Source of the DNA: Lachnospiraceae bacterium UBA7160
Lineage (GTDB): Bacteria; Bacillota; Clostridia; Lachnospirales; Lachnospiraceae
Assembly (NCBI GenBank): GCA_002491565.1
Contig: DKWE01000008.1
Coordinates: 2,947-16,186, forward strand
DNA: 13,240 nt
Direction of reading: 5' to 3'
The notes under the pieces are model-generated. The model was not told the DNA's origin and searched no databases. It saw only the letters and a program-made list of their open reading frames with translations. How positions within the stretch are numbered: position 1 is the stretch's first letter; every line of letters starts with the position of its first letter. The position numbers and the translations under genes are program-made. Below are positions 1 through 6,251 of this stretch, piece by piece.

Positions 1-1
1 C

Positions 2-289
2 GGCCAGTACCTCTGGCAGCCCTCCATGCAGTCTGGTGAACCCGACCGCATCCTCGGCTATGAGGTTATGACCTCTCCTTATTTCCCCGTGATCGCAGGC
101 GGCAAGCCCGCTATGGCGTTTGGCGATTTCAGCTATTACAACATCGGTGATCGTGGCACCCGTTCCTTCGCGGAACTCAAGGAACTGTTTGCGGGCAACG
201 GCATGGTTGGCTTCGTGGCCAAGGAGCGCGTCGACGGCAAGCTGGTACTTCCCGAAGCAGTCAAGCTGCTCGTCATGAAGTCTGCGTAA
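2..289 (+). CDS. Phage major capsid protein, HK97 family (3' part only)
   Basis: The reading frame is open from base 2 and ends with TAA at 287-289, giving 95 residues of a protein that begins before the window. The visible part starts GQYLWQPS and contains the blocks ILGYEV, AFGDFSYY and RSFAELKELFAGNGMVGF, followed by RVDGKL and LPEAVKLL. These blocks are typical of the C-terminal A-domain and P-domain end of HK97-fold major capsid proteins, which assemble into the icosahedral shell. The nearest ATG (base 26) lies inside this conserved part, so it is not the true start. The next gene, a head-tail connector, begins 18 bases downstream, as expected for a capsid gene at the end of the head module. 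The N-terminal delta domain or scaffold and any protease site cannot be seen. I am very confident of the family. Confidence 0.93.
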   Translation, partial: GQYLWQPSMQSGEPDRILGYEVMTSPYFPVIAGGKPAMAFGDFSYYNIGDRGTRSFAELKELFAGNGMVGFVAKERVDGKLVLPEAVKLLVMKSA

Positions 290-307
290 TGAAAAGGGGC
301 GGCGGTG

Positions 308-619
308 ATGGATGAACTTCTCACGAAGGTCAAGCAAAATCTGATCGTGGAACACGCGGTGGACGATGCGCTCATTAGGAGCTACATTGCCGCCGCTGTT
401 TCATATGCGGAAAGCTATCAGCACATCCCCGCAGGCAGCTATACGGAAAAAGCGATGCCAGCAACGACCGAGCAGGCCGTGGTAATGTTGGCATCGCATT
501 TCTATGAAAGCAGAGACGGCAGCACTGGTGGATTCTTCGCAGATAACCCGCAGGCGGCCACGCAGGTATGGAACACCGTCAATCTCCTGTTACGGCTCGA
601 CCGAGAATGGAAGGTGTAA
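308..619 (+). CDS. Head-tail connector protein, gp6-like (adaptor)
   Basis: This 103-residue, mainly helical protein follows the capsid gene directly. Its pattern is an N-terminal helix (LLTKVKQNLIV), then DDALIRSYIAAAVSYAESY, then a helix with AVVMLASHFYESRDG, then a C-terminal VNLLLRLDREW. This is the pattern of the HK97 gp6 / SPP1 gp15 connector family, which forms a ring under the portal. The motif 'H-F-Y-E-S/N-R' and the ending with 'LL...R' are frequent in this family. I chose ATG 308 because the AAGGGG at 294-299 lies 8 bases upstream. A GTG at 305 is in frame and would add one residue. The stop is separated by 2 bases from the ATG of the next gene, so translation is probably coupled. 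Function is assigned from pattern and position. Confidence 0.82.
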   Translation: MDELLTKVKQNLIVEHAVDDALIRSYIAAAVSYAESYQHIPAGSYTEKAMPATTEQAVVMLASHFYESRDGSTGGFFADNPQAATQVWNTVNLLLRLDREWKV

Positions 620-621
620 GC

Positions 622-963
622 ATGAGCTTTGGAAAAATGAACAGCTTCATTGACATCGTCATCATGCGAAAGACCAAGGATCCCGAAGGATTTGCCACTA
701 CCGCTTATGATGTGGTTGCATCTGTCCGCGCGTATCGTGAAGGCAGACACGGCAGTCAGCGGTGGGCAAACCTCGCAGCATTCTCGGAGGCAACCGACCT
801 TTTCCGCTTCCGCTGTATTCCCGATGTAACGGTAACCACCGATCACATCATCTACAGTGGCGGTGAGAAATTCGATATCACATCCGTGGAAGATGTGAAG
901 GGGCGCGGCATGTACACAGAAGTGCTGGCGAAAAAGGTGGTGGCGACCAATGGCAAAAGCTGA
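622..963 (+). CDS. Head closure protein (head-tail adaptor, SPP1 gp16-like)
   Basis: This 113-residue protein fits the phage head-tail joining family (SPP1 gp16 / HK97 gp7-like stopper), a beta-barrel ring that seals the connector after DNA packaging. Visible family features are a short N-terminal strand (NSFIDIVIM), the block YDVVASVRAYREGRHGS, a strand-rich middle (LFRFRCIPDVTVTTDHIIYSGGEKFDITSVEDVKGRGMY) and a final strand EVLAKKV. The phrase 'F.I.S.ED..GRG.Y' is characteristic: these proteins usually end with a residue pattern like 'Y.I....d..gr..yl.i...'. The frame is open upstream to an ATG at 568, but that would overlap the previous gene. ATG 622 has GGAAGG at 609-614 just upstream and follows the previous stop by 2 bases, so I prefer it. 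The 3' end overlaps the next gene by 14 bases. Confidence 0.82.
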   Translation: MSFGKMNSFIDIVIMRKTKDPEGFATTAYDVVASVRAYREGRHGSQRWANLAAFSEATDLFRFRCIPDVTVTTDHIIYSGGEKFDITSVEDVKGRGMYTEVLAKKVVATNGKS

Positions 964-1381
964 AGTTCAGTTGCCAGAGGAAATGCTCACACGCCTATCA
1001 CAGCTGGGCGCAAAATCTGATGAGATCGCAGAAAAGATGCTGGAGGCAGGCGGTGAAGTTTTGCTATCCCGCGTCAAGAGCAACCTCGCAGGTGTGATCG
1101 GCAAGGGTACCAAATACCCCTCCGAAAGCACTGGTGAGCTGGAGCGGTCGCTGGGTCTATCGCCTGCAAAGCTGGACAGGAACGGTAACCACAATATCAA
1201 GGTAGGTTTCGCTGAACCGAGGTCAGACGGCGGCAGCAACGCCCAGATTGCCAATATCATCGAATACGGTAAGCATGGGCAGCCAGCAAAACCGTTTCTA
1301 AAACCTGCGAAATCTGCTTCCAAGGCTGCTGTCATTGAAGCAATGAAACAGACATTCGAACAGGAGGTCAGCAAGCTATGA
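950..1381 (+). CDS. HK97 gp10-like protein (neck / tail completion)
   Basis: This 143-residue protein matches the HK97 gp10 family pattern: a long N-terminal amphipathic helix (residues 1-45) with AGGEVLLSRVKSNLAGVIG, a strand containing GELERSLGLSPAK, then KVGFAEP and a conserved C-terminal block with IANIIEYGKHGQPAKPFLKPA (about residues 101-122). The signature 'A.I.EYG...QPAKPFL.PA' is the best-known feature of the family and precedes a final helix. Proteins of this family sit at the head-tail junction and are needed for tail attachment or completion; the exact role differs between phages. The start at 950 lies inside the previous gene (14-base overlap) and the stop overlaps the next start in an ATGA at 1378-1381. 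Both overlaps suggest tight translational coupling. Confidence 0.85.
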   Translation: MAKAEVQLPEEMLTRLSQLGAKSDEIAEKMLEAGGEVLLSRVKSNLAGVIGKGTKYPSESTGELERSLGLSPAKLDRNGNHNIKVGFAEPRSDGGSNAQIANIIEYGKHGQPAKPFLKPAKSASKAAVIEAMKQTFEQEVSKL

Positions 1382-1719
1382 GCGTACTGGCAGATTTGCA
1401 AACCACGCTGGGCGGGCTGCAGATCCCGATCGAAACTGGTGTATTTACGGATAAGGCACCCGATCAGTACATGGTCGTGGTGCCGCTTTCCGACACCTTC
1501 GAGCTTCACGCGGACAACACCCCAGAAGGTGAAACGCAGGAAGCGCGGATATCCATTTATACGCAGGGCAGCTACACCAAAGCGAAAAACGCGGTGGTGA
1601 AAGCGCTGCTGCGTGATGATTTTACCATAACCAGCAGGCAATACATCGGTTATGAAACAGAGACAGGCTACCACCACTACAATGTGGATGTGGCCAAGTA
1701 TTACGAATTGGAGGAATAA
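1378..1719 (+). CDS. Tail terminator / tail completion protein (gp17-like, DUF3168-type)
   Basis: This 113-residue protein sits between the gp10-like gene and the tail tube gene, the standard place of the tail terminator. The terminator forms a hexameric ring that stops tube growth and binds the head. Its sequence is consistent with this alpha/beta family: an N-terminal helix (LADLQTTLGGL), the strand MVVVPLSDTFEL, a paired strand EARISIYTQG, a helix with YTKAKNAVVKALL, and a C-terminal strand segment with YETETGYHHYNVDVAKYYELE. The strand 'R.SIYT.G.Y' and the ending 'G..HY..D..KY.E.EE' are common in Gram-positive siphophage homologues. The start overlaps the preceding stop (ATGA). The family call rests on position plus pattern, and I cannot exclude another small neck protein. 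Confidence 0.75.
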   Translation: MSVLADLQTTLGGLQIPIETGVFTDKAPDQYMVVVPLSDTFELHADNTPEGETQEARISIYTQGSYTKAKNAVVKALLRDDFTITSRQYIGYETETGYHHYNVDVAKYYELEE

Positions 1720-1721
1720 TC

Positions 1722-2318
1722 ATGGCTACGATTGGTCTTGATATGCTGCACTATGCCAAGATCACCGAGGATGAGAACGGTAACGAAAGTTACGGCACCC
1801 CGCAGAAATTGGCAAAGGCAATGAGCGCTGACCTGTCCGTGGAGCTGGCAGAGGCCACGCTGTACGCGGACGATGGTGCAGCGGAAATCGTCAAGGAGTT
1901 CAAGAGCGGCACCCTCTCCTTGGGTGTGGATGACATCGGCGCAACGGTGGCATCCGACCTTACTGGTGCAACCATCGATAAGAATGGCGTCGTCATTTCC
2001 ACTGGTGAAGACGGTGGCGATCCCGTTGCGATCGGCTTCCGTGCCAAAAAGAGCAACGGCAAGTACAAATACTTCTGGCTGTACAAGGTGAAGTTCGGCA
2101 TCCCCGCGACCGCACTTGCGACCAAGGGCGACAGCATCACCTTCAGCACTCCCACCATCGAAGGCACCATCCTTCGCAGAAACAAGCTGGACGGTGCGAA
2201 CAAGCATCCTTGGAAGGCAGAGGTCACCGAAGGTGAAAGCGGCGTAGCAGCCGCCACCATCGCCAACTGGTACAAGGATGTCTACGAGCCGACCTACGCG
2301 GCAGCGGCTACGGAATAA
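1722..2318 (+). CDS. Major tail tube protein, phi13 family
   Basis: This is a 198-residue major tail protein, whose hexameric rings stack to form the tail tube. The sequence carries the typical blocks of the phi13 / TP901-1-type family: MATIGLD near the start, YAKITEDENG, LAKAMSADLSVELAEATLYADDG (residues about 27-49), KSGTLSLGVDDIG, DPVAIGFRAKKSNGKYK, FWLYKVKF, and near the end ITFSTPTIEGTI, HPWKAEV and NWYKDVYEPTY. I recognise these as strongly conserved in Clostridia prophages. A strong GGAGG at 1710-1714 lies 7 bases before ATG 1722, in line with high expression of a structural protein. There is no added C-terminal Ig-like domain: the protein stops right after the tube domain with a short Ala-rich tail. 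Confidence 0.94.
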   Translation: MATIGLDMLHYAKITEDENGNESYGTPQKLAKAMSADLSVELAEATLYADDGAAEIVKEFKSGTLSLGVDDIGATVASDLTGATIDKNGVVISTGEDGGDPVAIGFRAKKSNGKYKYFWLYKVKFGIPATALATKGDSITFSTPTIEGTILRRNKLDGANKHPWKAEVTEGESGVAAATIANWYKDVYEPTYAAAATE

Positions 2319-2330
2319 GGAGGATCACAC

Positions 2331-2714
2331 ATGGACACTGAGCGCAGCGCAATTATCATGGTCGGCGGCGAAGAATACACCCTTATGCTGACCACCAAGG
2401 CAACAAAGGAAATCGCAGGCCGTTACGGCGGTCTGGAAAACTTGGGCGAAAAGCTCATGAAAAGCGAAAACTTCGAGATGGCCATCGGAGAGATCGTGTG
2501 GTTGATTACGCTTCTGGCAAACCAGTCGCTGCTCATCCACAATTTGAAGCACAAAGATCAGCCCAAGGAGCTGCTCACCGAGGAAATGGTGGAACTGCTC
2601 ACGGTACCGGCTGATCTGGCAACCTACAAGGCAGCCATTACGGAGGCGCTTTACAAAGGCACCAAGCGTAACATCGAAAGCGAGGCCGACGCAAAAAACG
2701 CGGTAGTCGGGTAA
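2331..2714 (+). CDS. Tail assembly chaperone G (unshifted product)
   Basis: This 127-residue protein is the short product of the tail assembly chaperone gene, comparable to lambda gpG. Such proteins bind the tape measure protein and help the tube polymerise, but are absent from the mature virion. The sequence has an N-terminal strand pair (IIMVGGEEYTLMLTTKATKEIAGRYGG), then a helical body with MAIGEIVWLITLLANQSLL and EELLTEEM-like amphipathic helices. 'G..Y.L..TTKA..EI..RYGGL' is typical of the family in Bacillota phages. AAGGAGG at 2317-2323 lies 7 bases before ATG 2331. The gene sits between tube and tape measure, the fixed place for G/GT. Its last four codons lie beyond the slippery heptamer, and its stop TAA (2712-2714) is inside the downstream hairpin. 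Confidence 0.9.
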   Translation: MDTERSAIIMVGGEEYTLMLTTKATKEIAGRYGGLENLGEKLMKSENFEMAIGEIVWLITLLANQSLLIHNLKHKDQPKELLTEEMVELLTVPADLATYKAAITEALYKGTKRNIESEADAKNAVVG

Positions 2715-2902
2715 CAGACGAAGAACTGTTCACCCGACTTTTATATTATGGCATGGCGCACCTCCACATGAAGCAGGACGAAGTATGGCTCACGCCCTTC
2801 GGCCTGCTTTTGGATTTGTGGGAATGTCATAAGCAGTATAACGGAATCGCCAAGCCGAAGCGCGAGGTGTTCATAGACGACATTATCCCCGCAGGCGTGT
2901 AG
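2331..2902 (+). CDS. Tail assembly chaperone GT (-1 frameshift fusion)
   Basis: This is the longer product, made when ribosomes slip back one base at 2693-2699 and continue to TAG 2900-2902. It would keep residues 1-123 of G and add 67 residues, for about 190 in total. The -1 frame is open only from 2672 (after a TAA at 2669-2671) to 2902, so the shift must occur inside 2672-2714. The added part contains TDEELFTRLLYYGMAHLHM, then EVWLTPFGLLLDLWECH, then YNGIAKPKREVFIDDIIPAG; such a helical 'T' part with an acidic end is typical of chaperones that bind the tape measure protein. No convincing ribosome binding site lies before the internal ATG at 2753, which argues against separate translation. 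Compared with lambda, G and T are equivalent in position and order. Confidence 0.88.
2693..2739 (+). promoter_or_regulatory. Programmed -1 ribosomal frameshift signal (slippery site plus hairpin)
   Basis: The slippery heptamer A AAA AAC occupies 2693-2699 and is in the correct phase with respect to gene G. A 5-base spacer (2700-2704) is followed by a hairpin: 2705-2717 (AGTCGGGTAACAG) pairs with 2726-2739 (CTGTT, one unpaired C at 2731, then ACCCGACT). All 13 pairs are Watson-Crick, and the loop is ACGAAGAA (2718-2725). The G stop codon is inside the 5' arm. Heptamer, spacer length and stem all fit the accepted -1 frameshift model, and the gene position is the known one for this mechanism. 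I see no downstream segment complementary to the loop, so a simple stem-loop rather than a pseudoknot is likely. Confidence 0.93.
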
Positions 2903-2909
2903 GAGGTGG
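2900..2909 (+). promoter_or_regulatory. Ribosome binding site of tape measure gene, overlapping the GT stop codon
   Basis: AGGAGGTGG runs from 2901 to 2909, and its first two bases are the last two of the TAG stop of the frameshift product (2900-2902). The core AGGAGG ends 7 bases before ATG 2914. Ribosomes that have shifted frame therefore terminate exactly on the tape-measure ribosome binding site, so GT translation could raise re-initiation on the tape measure gene. The site is seen; the coupling is inferred. Confidence 0.75.
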
Positions 2910-2913
2910 TTAG

Positions 2914-5526
2914 ATGGCGGATAATTTCGGTCTGAAGATCGGGCTGGAAGGCGAAAAAGAATTCAAAAAATCCATATCCGAAATCAACCAAACCTTCAAA
3001 GTGCTGGGCAGTGAGATGAAGCTGGTAACAGCGCAGTTCGATAAGAATGACAATTCCATCGAAGCGCTGACCGCTCGTCAACAGGTACTCGGTAAAGAGG
3101 TTGACGCGCAGCGTCAGAAGGTAGAAACCCTTCGTGCAGCGTTGGCAAACGCCACCGAGAGCTTTGGAGAGAACGATCGCAGAACCCAGCAGTGGCAAAT
3201 TCAGTTGAATAATGCCGAAGCAGCACTCATCGATTTGGAACGGCAGCTGGACGAAAGCACCGATGCTCTGGATAAGGCAGGTCGCGAGATGGATGACACC
3301 GGCGATCAAGCTGATGATATGGGCGACGAAGTTGACGAAGCTGCCGACGAAGCGGATGACGCAGGCAAATCCTTCGAATCGCTTGGTACTATCTGCAAGG
3401 CGACCGCCGCTACCATGGCGGCAGCATTTGCAGCAGTATCGGCTGCGGCCATTGCAGCAGGCAAAGCACTGGTGGATATGGCAGTCGAAGGTGCAGCATA
3501 CGCGGACACTGTATTGACCGAGGCCACCGTCACAGGCATAGCCACGGATAAACTGCAAGAGTACATGTACGCAGCAGAACTGGTGGATGTATCCACAGAG
3601 ACGCTGACAAAATCCATGGCCAAGCAGATCAAATCCATGAAGGCGGTGCAGGACGGTACAAAGTTGTCTGTGGAGGCATACGACAAACTGGGCGTTTCCG
3701 TTATGAACGCAGACGGCAGTTTGCGTGACTCCGATACTGTGTACTGGGAAGTCATCGACGCCCTCGGTAAGATCGAGAATGAAACCGAACGCGACGCGCT
3801 GGCTATGCAGATACTCGGCAAGTCAGCGCAGGAGCTAAACCCCCTCATCGAGCAGGGCGCGGAACGAATGCAGGAGCTTGGCGATCAAGCGCGAGAAGCA
3901 GGATATGTGGTCAGCGACGAAATGCTGAATGCATACGGTGCGTTAGACGATCAGCTGCAGTACCTCAAGGTAGGCGCAACGGCAGCAAAGAACGCACTCG
4001 GCACTGTGCTGCTTCCCGTACTGACCAACCTTGCAGGTGAAGGCGTCGACCTTCTCGGTGAGTTCACCAACGGCATACTGGAGGCCAACGGCGACATCGG
4101 CAAGATGTCCGATGTGATCGGAGATATCCTGCCGAAGATCCTCGACACCATCATGGAATTCGTTCCAGAACTGCTGGAGATTGCAGGTGAAATCGTGGGA
4201 TCGCTGGGACAGGCCATTGTGGATAACCTACCGCAGATCGTGGATTCCGCAACGCAGATCATCTTCTCCATTCTGGAAGGATTGATCGCAGCATTACCAC
4301 AGATCGCAGAAGGCGCACTACAGCTGGTACTGGCACTGGTCGGCGGCATAATCGACAACCTACCACTGATACTGCAGGCGGCACTACAGGTGATCGCCAC
4401 ACTGATATCGGGACTTGCAAGCGCTATCCCGACGCTGATCCCGACCATCATTCAGCTGGTCATTGAAATCGTGAACACGCTGATCGCAAACCTTCCGATG
4501 ATACTGGACGCAGCATTGCAGCTGGTAATGGGACTGGCGCAGGGCATCCTCGATGCACTCCCCGTTTTGATTGCCGCACTGCCAGAGATCATCAACGGCA
4601 TTATCACATTCCTGCTGGACGCAATCCCGCAGATCATTGAAACAGGCATACAGCTTCTCACAGCGCTGGTGGCGGCGCTGCCGGATATCATTCTGGCGAT
4701 CGTGGAAGCAATACCCCAGATTATTGACGGTATCATCACTGCAGTGCTGGAGGCGATACCCCAGATCATACAAGCAGGTATCGACCTGCTGATTTCGCTG
4801 GTGCAGGCACTACCGACCATCATCGTCACCATCGTGGAAGCAATCCCGAAGATTATATCGGGCATCGTAAACGCGGTCATCGGTAACATCGATAAGATTA
4901 TCATGGCAGGTGTGGAGCTGTTCGTATCGCTGATTGAAAACTTGCCGACCATCATCGTAGAAATTGTCAAGGCCGTGCCGCAGATCATTGCGGGCATCGT
5001 CAAGGCATTCGGATCGCTGATGGGCGAAATCGTGAACATCGGCGGCAACATCGTCAAGGGACTGTGGGAAGGTATTCAGCAGCTGGCATCGTGGTTATGG
5101 GATAAGGTTTCTGGCTGGATCAGTTCCATCTGGGACGGCATTTGCGATTTCTTTGGCATCCACTCTCCTTCGGATGAGATGGCGTGGGTCGGTGAAATGC
5201 TGGTCAAGGGTTTGTCTGGATCCATTGAAGATAACGGCGATGAAGCGGTGAAAGCTGCCGAAGCCATGAGTGAAGACATCAACGATGTCATGCATGGACT
5301 GGCAAAGGATATGGAGACCGCACTGCCTACGGACTTTAATGTGGATGGCAGCATAAACGGAGCCATGGCAGGAGCAGCAGGCGGTGTGATCGGAAGCGGC
5401 TTGCAGCTGGTGCTGAACATCACCAACTTTAACAATTACAGCAACGAAGACATCCAGCAGCTTACCAACGAAGTACTGGTAACGGCAGGACAATTCGCAA
5501 AGCGGAAAGGAGTGGTATTCGCGTGA
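2914..5526 (+). CDS. Tail tape measure protein
   Basis: This 870-residue protein is the tape measure that fixes tail length and is ejected with the DNA. Order of parts: an N-terminal 'FGLKIGLEGEKEFKKSISEINQ' segment (about 5-27) typical of Gram-positive tape measures; charged coiled coil (30-125); four acidic heptads (127-154); an Ala-rich hydrophobic segment (162-195); a helical domain (200-400); a very hydrophobic region of 22/44-residue repeats with regularly placed LP or IP pairs (439-699); a Trp-rich segment (WDKVSGWISSIWDGI, 729-743); the conserved 'FGIHSPSDEMAWVGE' block (747-761); and a C-terminal tail-binding part. I see no peptidase or lysozyme-like domain. At about 0.15 nm per residue the tail would be near 130 nm. 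The GTG start of the next gene overlaps the stop (5523-5526). Confidence 0.95.
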   Translation: MADNFGLKIGLEGEKEFKKSISEINQTFKVLGSEMKLVTAQFDKNDNSIEALTARQQVLGKEVDAQRQKVETLRAALANATESFGENDRRTQQWQIQLNNAEAALIDLERQLDESTDALDKAGREMDDTGDQADDMGDEVDEAADEADDAGKSFESLGTICKATAATMAAAFAAVSAAAIAAGKALVDMAVEGAAYADTVLTEATVTGIATDKLQEYMYAAELVDVSTETLTKSMAKQIKSMKAVQDGTKLSVEAYDKLGVSVMNADGSLRDSDTVYWEVIDALGKIENETERDALAMQILGKSAQELNPLIEQGAERMQELGDQAREAGYVVSDEMLNAYGALDDQLQYLKVGATAAKNALGTVLLPVLTNLAGEGVDLLGEFTNGILEANGDIGKMSDVIGDILPKILDTIMEFVPELLEIAGEIVGSLGQAIVDNLPQIVDSATQIIFSILEGLIAALPQIAEGALQLVLALVGGIIDNLPLILQAALQVIATLISGLASAIPTLIPTIIQLVIEIVNTLIANLPMILDAALQLVMGLAQGILDALPVLIAALPEIINGIITFLLDAIPQIIETGIQLLTALVAALPDIILAIVEAIPQIIDGIITAVLEAIPQIIQAGIDLLISLVQALPTIIVTIVEAIPKIISGIVNAVIGNIDKIIMAGVELFVSLIENLPTIIVEIVKAVPQIIAGIVKAFGSLMGEIVNIGGNIVKGLWEGIQQLASWLWDKVSGWISSIWDGICDFFGIHSPSDEMAWVGEMLVKGLSGSIEDNGDEAVKAAEAMSEDINDVMHGLAKDMETALPTDFNVDGSINGAMAGAAGGVIGSGLQLVLNITNFNNYSNEDIQQLTNEVLVTAGQFAKRKGVVFA
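3292..3375 (+). repeat. Four acidic heptad repeats in the tape measure protein
   Basis: Residues 127-154 form four consecutive seven-residue units of the form D-[D/E]-x-[G/A]-[D/K]-x-x, starting at D127, D134, D141 and D148; the fourth is degenerate (K152). The block has no basic residue until K152 and lies between the charged coiled coil and the Ala-rich hydrophobic stretch. It looks like a strongly acidic helical linker. Its role is unknown; binding to chaperones or charge-based spacing in the tail lumen are possible. Confidence 0.75.
4228..5010 (+). repeat. 22/44-residue hydrophobic repeats in the tape measure protein
   Basis: Prolines of LP, IP or VP pairs fall at residues 440, 462, 484, 506, 528, 550 and 572, exactly 22 residues apart. 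After that the pattern widens to 44 residues: 572/616, 590/634/678 and 601/645/689, with an Asp at 660 in place of the expected proline. The DNA shows it too: ATCGTGGAAGCA at 4699-4710 recurs at 4831-4842, 132 bases away, and a diverged third copy stands at 4963. Units are rich in Ile, Leu, Val and Ala with polar residues spaced as in helical bundles, so this looks like an internally duplicated helical array rather than ordinary membrane segments. Confidence 0.88.
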
Positions 5527-6251
5527 ATTATTTTGTGTACAAGGGCGTCCGCTCGTCCGACATGGGACTGCGGATTGAGAAAAAGGAAGTGTTCTCCGCA
5601 CCGAAATATGATGTGGAGTTTCTTTCTATCCCCGGCAGGAGCGGCGATTTGATCGCAGGCGGCGGTCGATTCCCGAACGCACAGATCACATACTCCGTAT
5701 TCCTGCCTGCAAAGAGCATTGCGGAACTGTCGCAGAAGATTACGGCAGTCAAAGGCTGGCTGTACTCTGGACTCGACAGTTACCACGAACTTTCCGATAC
5801 CTACGATACAGAGTTTACCCGCGCAGCAGTATACGCGGGTAAGCTCGACATCGAAGATGAGCTGAACCGCATTGGCATCTTCACAATCAGTTTTTCCTGC
5901 AAACCCTTCCGATACGCGGCAGCAGGAGCAAAAAGCCAGCTTGTCGGAAACGGTCGAAATCTGACGAACCCGTATCCGTTCCCCAGCCAGCCCATCATTC
6001 GTGTAGTGGGCAGCGGAAAAGGCACACTGACAATCCAGTCGGAGAACAGCAACGCCACATGGGAATTCACGGATATCGACGAATTCGTAGAAATCGACTC
6101 CGAGCAGATGAACTGTTACAAAAACACCGAACCGAAGAATGACACCGTCGGAGGAAACGGCTTTCCGATTCTGTACCCCGGAGAGAACACATTCTCATTC
6201 ACCGGCGGCATACAAGGAATATCGGTAACTCCGAGGTGGTGTTCGATATGA
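5523..6251 (+). CDS. Distal tail protein (Dit, Sipho_tail family)
   Basis: This 242-residue protein forms the hexameric ring at the lower end of the tail tube and is the platform for the hub and receptor-binding proteins. Visible features are an N-terminal strand with YFVYKGVRSSDMGLRIE, 'PGRSGDLI' (about residues 38-45), a strand-helix unit with YSVFLPAKSIAELSQKITAVKGWLY (about 58-82), 'YDTEFTRAAVYAG' (about 94-106), 'FTISFSCKPFRY' (about 120-131) and, after 'NLTNPYPFPSQPIIRVVGSG', a C-terminal galectin-like beta domain ending in GENTFSFTGGI. Dit proteins always follow the tape measure. The start is GTG at 5523, overlapping the preceding TGA, with AAAGGAG at 5506-5512 upstream. The later ATG (5563) would lose the conserved N-terminal strand. 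The stop overlaps the next start (ATGA 6248-6251). Confidence 0.92.
   Translation: MNYFVYKGVRSSDMGLRIEKKEVFSAPKYDVEFLSIPGRSGDLIAGGGRFPNAQITYSVFLPAKSIAELSQKITAVKGWLYSGLDSYHELSDTYDTEFTRAAVYAGKLDIEDELNRIGIFTISFSCKPFRYAAAGAKSQLVGNGRNLTNPYPFPSQPIIRVVGSGKGTLTIQSENSNATWEFTDIDEFVEIDSEQMNCYKNTEPKNDTVGGNGFPILYPGENTFSFTGGIQGISVTPRWCSI

Noticed and set aside
568..621. Upstream start at ATG 568 for the head closure protein
   Set aside because: It would overlap the connector gene by 52 bases and add residues without family resemblance; ATG 622 has a ribosome binding site and the expected spacing.
967..1677. Long minus-strand open frame (236 residues) opposite the gp10-like and terminator genes
   Set aside because: It lies opposite two well-supported phage genes, has no recognisable domain and no good ribosome binding site that I could see. 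Long antisense frames are common in this GC range.
2705..2743. Hairpin followed by TTTTA that could be read as a transcription terminator
   Set aside because: The T run is only four bases, the hairpin lies inside an essential chaperone reading frame, and its place 5 bases after A AAA AAC is fully explained by frameshift stimulation.
2753..2902. Separate gene for the T part starting at ATG 2753
   Set aside because: No ribosome binding site is near, and the frame is open further upstream to the slippery heptamer, so the frameshift fusion explains it better.
2827..3558. Long minus-strand open frame (243 residues) opposite the tape measure
   Set aside because: Cys- and His-rich composition typical of a reversed coding strand, and no similarity to known families.
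4228..5010. Multi-pass membrane protein
   Set aside because: The segment is hydrophobic but strictly periodic and is embedded in a tape measure with the usual ends; helical tape-measure repeats look like this.
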